DNA of 57,504 nt, taken from positions 1 to 57,504 of the forward strand of contig NZ_CP046708.1 in the NCBI RefSeq assembly GCF_009873495.1. The letters are read 5' to 3'. How positions within the stretch are numbered: position 1 is the stretch's first letter; each line of letters opens with the position of its first letter. Origin of the DNA: Nostoc sp. ATCC 53789. Its GTDB lineage: Bacteria; Cyanobacteriota; Cyanobacteriia; Cyanobacteriales; Nostocaceae. Positions 43,649 to 51,392 of this stretch are shown piece by piece. The position numbers and the translations under genes were made by a program. Under the pieces are notes generated by a model. The model had not been told where the DNA came from. It saw only the letters and a list, made by a program, of their open reading frames with translations, and did no database searches.

Positions 43649-43988
43649 GGCTTGCTCTTAACCAGTCTTTTGGGGAGGCAGAAGAACTAGGGGAACAACC
43701 CACTAAGGGGAAAAGTGCGTAATCCACGGCTAACACCACGATGATATTACTAACGAGTTGACGTAAATTACAGTGTGGCTAATTATTACTGAGAAGTGTG
43801 TGATTTATTTTTGATTAACTGTTCGTGAGTTATCTTACACGCTTTGAGTAATCACTGTTCAATCAGTTACGTTAATATCTATTGCTGTTTCTTAACTATT
43901 TGTTGCATTGATAATTACCTGTCTTTAGATAGATGCTCTCTGTTAAAGTAAAGTTTTAAACATAAACATTAGTTTGATTTTTAATCTT
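43649..43988. promoter_or_regulatory. Divergent promoter region and likely oriT
   Basis: This gap separates mobC/relaxase from the divergent StbA/TraK-like genes, the usual place of oriT in IncW/IncP-like mobilisation regions. Candidate core: GGGGAAAAGTGCGTAAT (43708-43724), preceded by CCCACTAAGG; nick regions of MOBP plasmids often contain AAGTGCG. Weak TTGATTAACTG / CAGTTACG words lie to the right. The nick site itself cannot be placed from sequence alone. Confidence 0.4.
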
Positions 43989-44516
43989 GTGGCTAAAGAC
44001 AATATTCCTAAGTCGAAGATTCCAGAAGCTCTTGATGCTCTACGCGCTTTGGGTGCTAAGGAATTAGATGATATCCCAGCACGAGCGGCTATTAAAAAGA
44101 TGCGCCGTCAAATTGAACGGGTACTTCGCCTTGGCTATAGCTACGAGGAAGTGTCCAAAACTTTAGCCCCTTTGGATATCAATATCAGTCCTGAACGTAT
44201 CCGTTATTTACTTAACGATATTCGTCGGTCTACACGCAAAAAGTCAGTCACTCCTCCTAGTGAAGAGAATACCAGTACACAAGTTATTGATGAGCCGGCT
44301 TTAGACGAGAATTCGGCGACGGAGCAAAGCAGTAGTCAGTCTGTTGAAAAATCTGAATCGAAATCACAACCAGAATCGAAACCAGCTTCATCCAAATCAA
44401 CAACTTCTAAAACTCCTAAAACGGCTAAAAAGACCTCTGATGATAAAGCTCCAGAGAATCAAAATTCCTCTCGCCTTGCTTTTGTGCCTGAAATAATAAA
44501 CGACGAGGATTTGTAG
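43989..44516 (+). CDS. StbA/TraK-like DNA-binding mobilisation protein
   Basis: About 175 residues from GTG 43989. The N-terminal 80 residues are basic and helical (IPEALDALRALGAKELDDIP, RQIERVLRLGYSYEEVSKTL, INISPERIRYLLNDIRRS), an HTH-like arrangement, followed by a Ser/Lys-rich disordered tail. It abuts the P-loop ATPase gene. First gene of a trio divergent from mobC/relaxase, the same order as stbABC of R388 and traKLM of RP4, where the first product binds DNA beside oriT. Assignment is by synteny and shape. Confidence 0.55.
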   Translation: MAKDNIPKSKIPEALDALRALGAKELDDIPARAAIKKMRRQIERVLRLGYSYEEVSKTLAPLDINISPERIRYLLNDIRRSTRKKSVTPPSEENTSTQVIDEPALDENSATEQSSSQSVEKSESKSQPESKPASSKSTTSKTPKTAKKTSDDKAPENQNSSRLAFVPEIINDEDL

Positions 44517-45296
44517 ATGGTAGTCAAACCTAAACAATCGGCTGACCAAGTTCAGGACGAAAAGGCGAATGAACAGCCAAAAACTCTTGGGCGATTGGTG
44601 TTGGTAACTGGTGATAAGGGCGGTACTGGTAAAAGTGTAGTGGCTAGAATCCTACTCGACATTTACCGCCACAGAAATATTAACTGCATCGCTTACGAGT
44701 GTGACCAGTCAAATCCTCAGCTTTATCGTCATTACAACAAGGTTCAACCAGGGGTGCAAACGCTCAAACTAAATCAGCGCGGGGGTGCTGATGCTTTGCA
44801 GGATGATTTGAAACGTTTATCGCCTCAAGTTTCTCTGGTGGATCTGCCGGCTGGTGCTGCTGAATATTTTGAGTCAGTAGCTAAGGATATTTTTTTATTT
44901 CAAAATGCCCAGCGTTTGGGTTATCGCATCACTATGGTATCTGTGCTGGGTCGAGTCAAAGATAGTTTGTTGCAGTTAAAACGTCTGGTGGATTTCTGCG
45001 GCGACAAAGTTGATTATGTGGTGGTGAAAAATCTTTACTGGGGTGATGAGCATAAGTTCACTCGCTACAACAATTCTAAGATGAAGCAGGCTGTGGAAGC
45101 GTTGGGGGCGATTGAACTGTTATTGCCTGAGTTATATGACGATATTTTTGACCTCGTTGACTCCAAGGATCTTACCTTCCGAGAAGCGCTAGAGCATGAG
45201 GATTTTAGTTTGAGTAATCAATCGAGAGTTTTTGGCTGGATTGATGCGGTTGAAACTGAGTTTTCTAAGGCGGCTGTACAGTTGGGGTTAGAGTAA
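44517..45296 (+). CDS. StbB/TraL-like P-loop ATPase
   Basis: 259 residues of the ParA/MinD superfamily. The deviant Walker A TGDKGGTGKSVVARILLDIY (about 32-45) is clear, followed by CIAYECDQSNPQLYRHYN, VSLVDLPAGAAEYFE (Walker B) and DYVVVKNLYWGDEHKF. No HTH. It lies between a DNA-binding protein and a small coiled-coil/membrane protein, as StbB and TraL do; those ATPases affect plasmid positioning and conjugation. It shares a TGA/ATG-type junction with the next gene (stop TAATGG at 45294-45298). Confidence 0.7.
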   Translation: MVVKPKQSADQVQDEKANEQPKTLGRLVLVTGDKGGTGKSVVARILLDIYRHRNINCIAYECDQSNPQLYRHYNKVQPGVQTLKLNQRGGADALQDDLKRLSPQVSLVDLPAGAAEYFESVAKDIFLFQNAQRLGYRITMVSVLGRVKDSLLQLKRLVDFCGDKVDYVVVKNLYWGDEHKFTRYNNSKMKQAVEALGAIELLLPELYDDIFDLVDSKDLTFREALEHEDFSLSNQSRVFGWIDAVETEFSKAAVQLGLE

Positions 45297-45988
45297 TGGC
45301 TGTAAGTAATGGTAATGGCAATGGTGCGGTATCTCATTTAGATAGGTTGCTGTCAGAAAAGCCGCCTGAGTTTCAAGCGAAAGTCTTGCGGTTTGCTTTA
45401 GATTCTGGGATGAAACAAGATGACCCAGCATTTCGACTGGTGCAGTACATTGGTTATTTGGCGCAACTGACAGAAACCGCACCAAATGATTGGAAGTTAT
45501 TATTTGAAAATTTGCAAGTAGAGCTAAACGAATGGAGTCAACTGACGGCGGAGCAATTGAAGATTCAAGCCGACCACACGGAGAACATCAAAAATCTAGC
45601 GACGAGTTGCAATCAGCTAGGAACAGCCTTGAGCGCATTAAATCTAACATCTCAGCAACAACTCAAGCAATTGACGAGCTTAACCAAACTCTCCGAGAAT
45701 TTGAACAATATCTCCCCCAGGCAACCAGAGACATTGAGCCAACCGTTACAAGAGCAATTGAACGAGATTCAGACGGGAATATCTCTATTTGTTGCGGCTC
45801 GCAAACATAAACGCTCCGGCTTGCAAACAAGAAAATTCTTGGCTCACATTAGTTGCAAATCAGATTGGACTTCGGCTCACATTAATTGCAAACAGACTCA
45901 TTATTATTTGCAATGGGCTTGCAATCATCCGACTTGGCTCACATTAATTGCAAATAAGCCGAATGCCTGCTCAGCAACTGTTGGATAG
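45296..45988 (+). CDS. StbC/TraM-like protein, 5' part, split by a transposon
   Basis: The genuine coding part is 45296-45789: about 164 residues (NGAVSHLDRLLSEKPPEFQA, DPAFRLVQYIGYLAQLTETA, then helical). From 45790 it reads into transposon end DNA and stops at 45988. Rejoining at the TCTATT duplication continues the frame at 50019 into KDAESVVKGWTRAIRIW and a membrane helix, giving 245 residues. The normal protein therefore seems to have a cytoplasmic coiled part and a C-terminal membrane anchor. It starts at the stop of the ATPase gene. The insertion probably abolishes membrane anchoring. Confidence 0.7.
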   Translation: MAVSNGNGNGAVSHLDRLLSEKPPEFQAKVLRFALDSGMKQDDPAFRLVQYIGYLAQLTETAPNDWKLLFENLQVELNEWSQLTAEQLKIQADHTENIKNLATSCNQLGTALSALNLTSQQQLKQLTSLTKLSENLNNISPRQPETLSQPLQEQLNEIQTGISLFVAARKHKRSGLQTRKFLAHISCKSDWTSAHINCKQTHYYLQWACNHPTWLTLIANKPNACSATVG

Positions 45989-46025
45989 AGCAATATAAAA
46001 TCCTTTGGGCGTTGCTATCTCTCCT

Positions 46026-46958
46026 TTATCCCTTGAGTAATGCAAGCTTGTCTTTCACTTGCTGTCGGCTACTTTGAGTGTACCGAACCGTGGTTTGAAT
46101 AGCTGGAGTTCCCTTTTTGGTGATATGACCAAGATAATAAGCAACCTCCTCCAAAGTCCATCCTGCTTCACGCGCTCGGTGAGCGAAATCATGACGCAGA
46201 TCATGAAAAGTTACATCATGGATGAGTTCCCACTCAGAAACAGTTGCTTGTGCTTTAATGTTTTTCCACCAGCGATGAATGCCGGCTTCGGTCAGCCTCT
46301 CATTGCGCTGAGAGGTAAAAGTGTAATCACTCTCAGTATCTCGCCCGCCGTGATGAATATATTCATACATTGGTTTTCGGACAGCGTTAATTAGATCAAT
46401 ATCTCGCGCCTTACCACCCTTGTAACCAACGTGCAACCAGCCAACTTTGGGGCCAATATGGGTATGCTCTATCCGTAGCCAGGAAACATCACTCACGCGA
46501 CAACCAGCCCAGTACCCCAATGCAAACACAGCCATGCTACGTGGATGACCATCTTTTTCGATCAGGTTGCGTAAAATATAACGTTGGTCAGGAGTCAATT
46601 GTCTGGGGGCTAAAAGTGGCTGGGCTGGAATGTTTAATCCTCTGGTGGGGTTGCGACGTAAAATTCCCTTCTCCTCAATGAGCCAACGGGCAAAACCACT
46701 GACAGCAGATTTAACCCGTGCTTGGTGAGCAATGCTGTAACCTGACGTATCTAGATAGGCGAGATAAATTTCCATCGCCGTTTTGGTCAACTGTTCGGGT
46801 TGAAAATCTCCTCCACTCCCAGGATGTTCTACAATCCAAAGAAGAAGCTGCCTAATGATACGCATATAGGCATCAATAGTGCTATGCGTTTTACCTTTTA
46901 GGAACGCCTCATACTCTATGAGTAGTGCTTCGGCTTCAGATAAGTAAAGTGTATCCAC
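46026..46958 (-). CDS. Tyrosine recombinase of the TniAB transposon (putative cointegrate resolvase)
   Basis: 310 residues, full length. The SAM-like N-terminal domain (ALLIEYEAFLKGKTHSTIDA, AVSGFARWLIEEKGI) is followed by the catalytic domain: Arg in YWAGCRVSDVSWL, Lys in YKGGKARDIDL, HDLRHDFAHRAREAG, YYLGHITKKG and the nucleophile in TVRYTQSSRQQ. Lying inside the transposon ends and divergent from tniA, it probably resolves cointegrates, as TnpI does in some Tn3 elements. A candidate site is the pair of direct repeats in the gap before tniA. Confidence 0.85.
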   Translation of the reverse strand: MDTLYLSEAEALLIEYEAFLKGKTHSTIDAYMRIIRQLLLWIVEHPGSGGDFQPEQLTKTAMEIYLAYLDTSGYSIAHQARVKSAVSGFARWLIEEKGILRRNPTRGLNIPAQPLLAPRQLTPDQRYILRNLIEKDGHPRSMAVFALGYWAGCRVSDVSWLRIEHTHIGPKVGWLHVGYKGGKARDIDLINAVRKPMYEYIHHGGRDTESDYTFTSQRNERLTEAGIHRWWKNIKAQATVSEWELIHDVTFHDLRHDFAHRAREAGWTLEEVAYYLGHITKKGTPAIQTTVRYTQSSRQQVKDKLALLKG

Positions 46959-46978
46959 AGCACCAAACTTCCTTCAAA

Positions 46979-47084
46979 AATTTCTGTGGTGAGTTTTCAA
47001 GCCTCATTTGAAGCTAATCTATCTCAAATTGTTATACTTTTTCACCTAACTGGCAACAGAATGTAATTTCTGTGGTCAGTTTTC
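46979..47084. repeat. Direct repeat AATTTCTGTGGTSAGTTTTC between int and tniA
   Basis: Two 20-bp copies differing at one base (46979-46998 and 47065-47084), 86 bp apart, in the spacer between the divergent recombinase and transposase genes. Candidate recombination core, or binding site of a regulator. Confidence 0.5.
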
Positions 47085-47136
47085 TGCTACAAACTTAAAG
47101 ATAAGGACAGTACATGAGGCGAACATACAGGCGAGC

Positions 47137-48798
47137 ATGATCCGCAAGAAAATTCCAGCAGAAGCTTTAACCAACTTGCGTCATCGACTTGATATGTTAC
47201 CAAGCCGTTGCCAAGAACGTCGGCAACTCATGGAAGAAACAGCTTCATTGTATGGAGTGTCTATTGATACTCTATATCGTGCTTTGCGTAACTCATCACG
47301 CCCCAAATCGATCAACCGTTCAGATAGCGGGACACCTCGAAAGCTATCACAGGCGGAAATGGAACTTTACTGTGAAGTCATTGCAGCAACGAAAATCCGC
47401 ACTTGCAACAAGAAAGGGCGGCACGTCTCCACTGCACGGGCGATTGAACTTTTAGAAGATTTCGGGATGAACACCCCACAAGGTTTTATCAAACCACCCA
47501 AGGGGTTGTTAACTAAAGCCACTGTCAACCGTTATTTGAAAACATGGGGCTACGACCATCTCACAATGACTCGTCAACCGCCTGCGGTACGTTTTCAAGC
47601 AACTCACAGTAATGAATGTTGGCATTTCGACCTTAGCCCGTCCGATTTAAAACACGTAAAGCAGCCCTTATGGGTGGAAACGGGTAAAGGGAATCCGCTA
47701 TTGATGCTTTATAGTGTCGTTGATGACCGCAGTGGTGTGTGTTACCAGGAATACCATTGTGTTTATGGAGAGGATGTAACAGCAGCGTTGCGCTTCCTAT
47801 TTAATGCAATGACGGCTTCCACCTCGGATGGATGCCCCTTCCAGGGAATTCCTGAGATGATCTATACGGACAACGGGCCAATTGCCAAAAGCCATGTATT
47901 TCAAAATGTGATGGACTGCCTGGGAATCAAGCTTGCTAGCCATCTGCCTGCGGGTAAAGATGGGAGAAGGGTAACGGCTCGCTCCAAAGGAAAAGTGGAA
48001 AGACCGTTCCGGACAGTCAAAGAAGCCCATGAGACTCTGTATCATTTTCACGAACCAGAAAACGAAGTTGAGGCTAACCTATGGCTACGGCAGTATCTGC
48101 TAAATTATAACGACCAAAAACACCGTACAGAAGCGCACTCACGCTTAGAGGATTGGTTGCGAAATCTGCCAAAAAGCGGAATCAGGCAGATGTGTAGTTG
48201 GGAACGATTTTGTACTTTTGCCCGCGAACCGCAACGAAGGAAAGTGGATGCAACAGCCAGAGTATCAGTTGAGGGCGTGGCTTATGAAGTAAACCCAGAC
48301 TTAGCAGGCGAAACTGTGGTGCTGTGGTGGGGTCTTTTTGATAACGAATTATATGTAGAGAAAGGCGACCAACGCTATGGCCCATTTTACCCAGTTGATG
48401 GGCCTATCCCCTTGCATCGCTATCGCAAACACAAGAAAACTAAAACCGAAGAACGGGCAGACCGGATTGCAGATTTAGCTCTTAAGCTGGGCTTGCCACG
48501 AACTGCCTTGGATAAAAACGCGGATCTGCAATTTTTGGTGGATAAGTACAAGGAAATTGAGCCAACTGTCACACCTTTTAAAGACCCAGACCCGTTCCAA
48601 GAATTTACTTATCCCACTGTATTATTCGCTAAACTGGCGATTTCAGATTATCTCGCTAAACCTTTGGCGAAATTATCCACTGAACAAATTGCCTTTATTG
48701 ATGGGCTGCTAGCTGAGACTTTGAATAAAAAAGTGATTATTGAACGAGTACGGCAGTATTTCCACTCGAACAAAGGAGGGCAGCAAAATGCTCACTGA
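47137..48798 (+). CDS. tniA: TniA-type DDE transposase
   Basis: 553 residues. The N-terminal HTH domains (SRCQERRQLMEETASLYGVS, IDTLYRALRNSSRP; LLTKATVNRYLKTWGYDHLT) precede an integrase core with ECWHFDLSPSDL (Asp, about 167), MIYTDNGPIAKS (Asp, about 245) and SKGKVERPFRTVKEAHE (Glu, about 286), then a Mu-type C-terminal domain (ARVSVEGVAYEVNPDLAGE). It shortens the usual TniA/TnsB tail. Its stop overlaps the tniB start by 11 bp. It acts on the GGCTCACATTAATTGCAAA sites at both ends. Confidence 0.88.
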   Translation: MIRKKIPAEALTNLRHRLDMLPSRCQERRQLMEETASLYGVSIDTLYRALRNSSRPKSINRSDSGTPRKLSQAEMELYCEVIAATKIRTCNKKGRHVSTARAIELLEDFGMNTPQGFIKPPKGLLTKATVNRYLKTWGYDHLTMTRQPPAVRFQATHSNECWHFDLSPSDLKHVKQPLWVETGKGNPLLMLYSVVDDRSGVCYQEYHCVYGEDVTAALRFLFNAMTASTSDGCPFQGIPEMIYTDNGPIAKSHVFQNVMDCLGIKLASHLPAGKDGRRVTARSKGKVERPFRTVKEAHETLYHFHEPENEVEANLWLRQYLLNYNDQKHRTEAHSRLEDWLRNLPKSGIRQMCSWERFCTFAREPQRRKVDATARVSVEGVAYEVNPDLAGETVVLWWGLFDNELYVEKGDQRYGPFYPVDGPIPLHRYRKHKKTKTEERADRIADLALKLGLPRTALDKNADLQFLVDKYKEIEPTVTPFKDPDPFQEFTYPTVLFAKLAISDYLAKPLAKLSTEQIAFIDGLLAETLNKKVIIERVRQYFHSNKGGQQNAH

Positions 48799-49759
48799 AG
48801 TAATGGAACACTTTCGTTTGGTCAAGGAATTTCCCAAGGCTGGTTACTACGAAACAGACCATCAAAAGCAAATGTTCAAAGACATTAAAGCTGCCATCCA
48901 TTCAGGGAAACTGATTGCCATAACGGGAATTATTGGGTGTGGCAAGACGACTACTTTACGACGCTTGTTTGATGTTTTGGAGAAAGAAGGTAAGATTCTA
49001 GTCTCGAAGTCCCTTTCTGTAGATAAAGAACGGGCGACACTGCCAACACTTATTGCTGCTTTATTCTACGATTTATCCACAGATAAGGAAATTAAAATCC
49101 CTAAAGACGGTGAAAAACGGGAACGGGAACTACGCGACCTGATTAGAAAAGGTAAAAAGTCAGTAGCACTGTTTGTTGATGAGGCTCATGACCTTCATTA
49201 CAGTACCCTGACGGGACTCAAACGTTTAATCGAAGTAGTTGAAGACGGTGGTGGCACACTTTCAGTGGTGCTGGCTGGTCATCCCAAACTGAAAAATGAT
49301 CTGCGCCGTCCGACTATGGAAGAAATCGGTTATCGAGCAACAGTCTTCTCCTTGGAAGGCATTGTTGGCAATCAGCGAGAATATATTGAATGGCTAGTAT
49401 CTGAATGCACTATCTCTGATACTCCAATTGGTGAAATATTGGAGGCGGAAGCTATTGAATTACTTGCCACGCGGCTCTTGACACCACTACAAATTGAGCA
49501 ACATTTGACACTAGCTTTGGAGGCGGCGTACCGAGTCGCGGTCAAACCTGTGACTACGGTGATTGTGGAGTCAGTTCTGTCAAAGCAAATTGACGATTTG
49601 GAACCCACTCTCACAAGGCATGGCTATGACGTGAGGGGCTTGGCGGAACAGTTCAATGCCAAGCCGGCTGAAATTAAATCGCTGTTTCGCGGACAACTTG
49701 ATCCCACTCGTGCGCGTGAATTACAAGAGCAAATGCTAGCTGCGGGGTTGCCACTTTAA
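48788..49759 (+). CDS. tniB: TniB-type AAA+ ATPase (MuB/ExeA-like)
   Basis: 323 residues from ATG 48788 (MLTEVMEHFRLVKEFPKAGY), chosen because GGAGGG lies 7 bp upstream and the gene then overlaps the tniA stop. Walker A ITGIIGCGKTTTLRRL (about 46), Walker B VALFVDEAHDLHY (about 132), sensor VVLAGHPKLKNDL (about 165). Target-selection ATPase for the transposase. The C-terminal extension (DVRGLAEQFNAKPAEIKSLF) looks like a small DNA-binding HTH, as in MuB. Confidence 0.88.
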   Translation: MLTEVMEHFRLVKEFPKAGYYETDHQKQMFKDIKAAIHSGKLIAITGIIGCGKTTTLRRLFDVLEKEGKILVSKSLSVDKERATLPTLIAALFYDLSTDKEIKIPKDGEKRERELRDLIRKGKKSVALFVDEAHDLHYSTLTGLKRLIEVVEDGGGTLSVVLAGHPKLKNDLRRPTMEEIGYRATVFSLEGIVGNQREYIEWLVSECTISDTPIGEILEAEAIELLATRLLTPLQIEQHLTLALEAAYRVAVKPVTTVIVESVLSKQIDDLEPTLTRHGYDVRGLAEQFNAKPAEIKSLFRGQLDPTRARELQEQMLAAGLPL

Positions 49760-50018
49760 TTATTGGTCATATTTAGTACATTAAATCTTTTTCATCTCGA
49801 TACTCTTGCAGACAAGCATACCCACCGCTTTATCTGCATCTGGCTTATTTGCAATTAATTTGAGCCAAGTCGGATGATTGCAAGCCCGTTGCAAATAATA
49901 ATGAGTCTGTTTGCAATTAATGTGAGCCGAAGTGTAATCTTATTTGCAATTAATGTGAGCCAACAATTTTCTTGTTTGCAAGCCGGAGCGTTTATGTTTG
50001 CGAGCCGCAACATCTATT

Positions 50019-50262
50019 GAACCAAAAAGACGCGGAATCGGTCGTTAAAGGTTGGACTAGAGCTATTAGAATCTGGCTTGTCTCTCCGATCTCGTTTTTT
50101 ATTCTGTTTTGGTTTTATTCACACATTTTTCCGATCCCTACTCCTATTGAAACTACCGAGTCTCTACAGAAGATTTTGCAGAATACTGATTGGAGTAATG
50201 CCAAGCTTCAACGGGTTGAGAAAAATTTGGGGACAGATCCAAACCGAAGACGACGGCGGTAA
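50019..50262 (+). pseudogene. 3' part of the transposon-split StbC/TraM-like gene
   Basis: After the TCTATT duplication the frame of the gene at 45296 resumes: NQKDAESVVKGWTRAIRIWL, a membrane helix (LVSPISFFILFWFYSHIFPI) and a basic tail ending GTDPNRRRRR. The right part is now preceded by transposon DNA and has no start or promoter of its own, except a fortuitous ATG in the transposon end (49995). Confidence 0.8.
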
Positions 50263-50348
50263 AAATTTGCTTAGTAAATTCTGTTGAGAAAGTGCTTCAA
50301 CAATTTGTTAATGAGTATGCAATTAATCTTTCATAAGCACTTAGTTAA

Positions 50349-51239
50349 TTAATCACAAAAATCTAGGAGATATTGTAAACTCCACGCCACACCATCACCA
50401 TAAGGCAAAGGAGTGCTAAGTTTAGCTGCAAGATGAACGTTTGGATGAGCATTTGCAACAGCTACACTAAATCCTGCTACCTGAAACATACTAATATCAC
50501 TTTCGCTATCACCAATTGCTATTACTTGGAAAGGATCTACACACATATATTTGCATAAATTGAATAGAGCATTACCTTTCTGTGCTTCTGGATGAGAAGC
50601 TAGTACAAACCTATAATCATTATCTGAATTGATATGTTCAGTAAAATACATAGATTTTCCATATGTTTTTAGACAGTACTCATAAAGTGAACTTGGTGAA
50701 CGATCATGTTTGAAGCCAATCAGGACTGGTAAAGCATCTAAGGAAAGAACATTTTCCAGCGAGGAAACAGCTATTCTTTGGGTCATACTTTCACGTCTGT
50801 CTTGATAAGTGTGATACTCTGTTTCTTTAATAGTTACCATCAGTCCGAGTTTATTCTGGTCAGCGAACCTTATAATGTCCCTTATTACCTCAATATCTAA
50901 AGTTAGTCGTTGAAGCTCATTACCTAATGAATCTCTTATTACAGCACCTAGGTATGAAATTTTATAGATATTTCCACCTATTAAATCTGCAACCTCATCA
51001 ACTCCTTGAGAGGGACGAGCCGATACCAGTGCAACGTAAATTCCTTTTGTCTGCGCCTTTCGTATTAATTCAATCGCATGTTCACTTAACCTTCCCTTAT
51101 AATCAGTTAAAGTGTTATCTATGTCTAATGCTAAAAGTCGTGCTTTGTGAGACTGAATCTCCTTTGTTGAAGGTAAATCACTTGGAGATTTTAGAGGAAA
51201 TCTGCTACTTAGTGGAGATAATGATGAAGAATTATTCAT
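50349..51239 (-). CDS. HAD-superfamily phosphatase, Cof type
   Basis: 296 residues with all four HAD motifs: LLALDIDNTLTDYKG (motif I, nucleophile and acid Asp), VALVSARPSQG (II), the Lys before EAQKGNALFNLCKYM (III) and VIAIGDSESDISMF (IV). The cap region between motifs II and III (type C2) is typical of the Cof/YbiV group acting on sugar phosphates or similar small molecules. A 37-residue N-terminal Ser/Pro-rich extension precedes it. It stands alone; no operon partners. Substrate unknown. Confidence 0.85.
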   Translation of the reverse strand: MNNSSSLSPLSSRFPLKSPSDLPSTKEIQSHKARLLALDIDNTLTDYKGRLSEHAIELIRKAQTKGIYVALVSARPSQGVDEVADLIGGNIYKISYLGAVIRDSLGNELQRLTLDIEVIRDIIRFADQNKLGLMVTIKETEYHTYQDRRESMTQRIAVSSLENVLSLDALPVLIGFKHDRSPSSLYEYCLKTYGKSMYFTEHINSDNDYRFVLASHPEAQKGNALFNLCKYMCVDPFQVIAIGDSESDISMFQVAGFSVAVANAHPNVHLAAKLSTPLPYGDGVAWSLQYLLDFCD

Positions 51240-51392
51240 TTTTCTTCTATAAGTGAGGCACTACTAGTCAATAGTAGGCGTTATGGTAGCAATAGTACAG
51301 AAACTTAAGACTGAATTCATCGGTAAGAAGTTAAGGAGCGCAAAAGTTTTCGGTCTACTGACATTGGTAAAATTAAATAATTTTTCTCAGAT

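Larger units (their letters stand above)
45790..50012. mobile_element. 4223-bp TniA-TniB transposon with its own tyrosine recombinase
   Basis: Flanked by a 6-bp duplication TCTATT (45784-45789 and 50013-50018). The first 48 bp of each end (starting TGTTGCGGCTCGCAAACATA) are identical inverted repeats, and similarity continues over 171 bp (45790-45960 and 49842-50012). Each end has three GGCTCACATTAATTGCAAA-type sites (left at 45841, 45874, 45936), the expected TniA binding sites. Genes: tyrosine recombinase, tniA, tniB. No TnsA-like nuclease, so replicative transposition followed by recombinase resolution is the probable mode. Confidence 0.92.
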
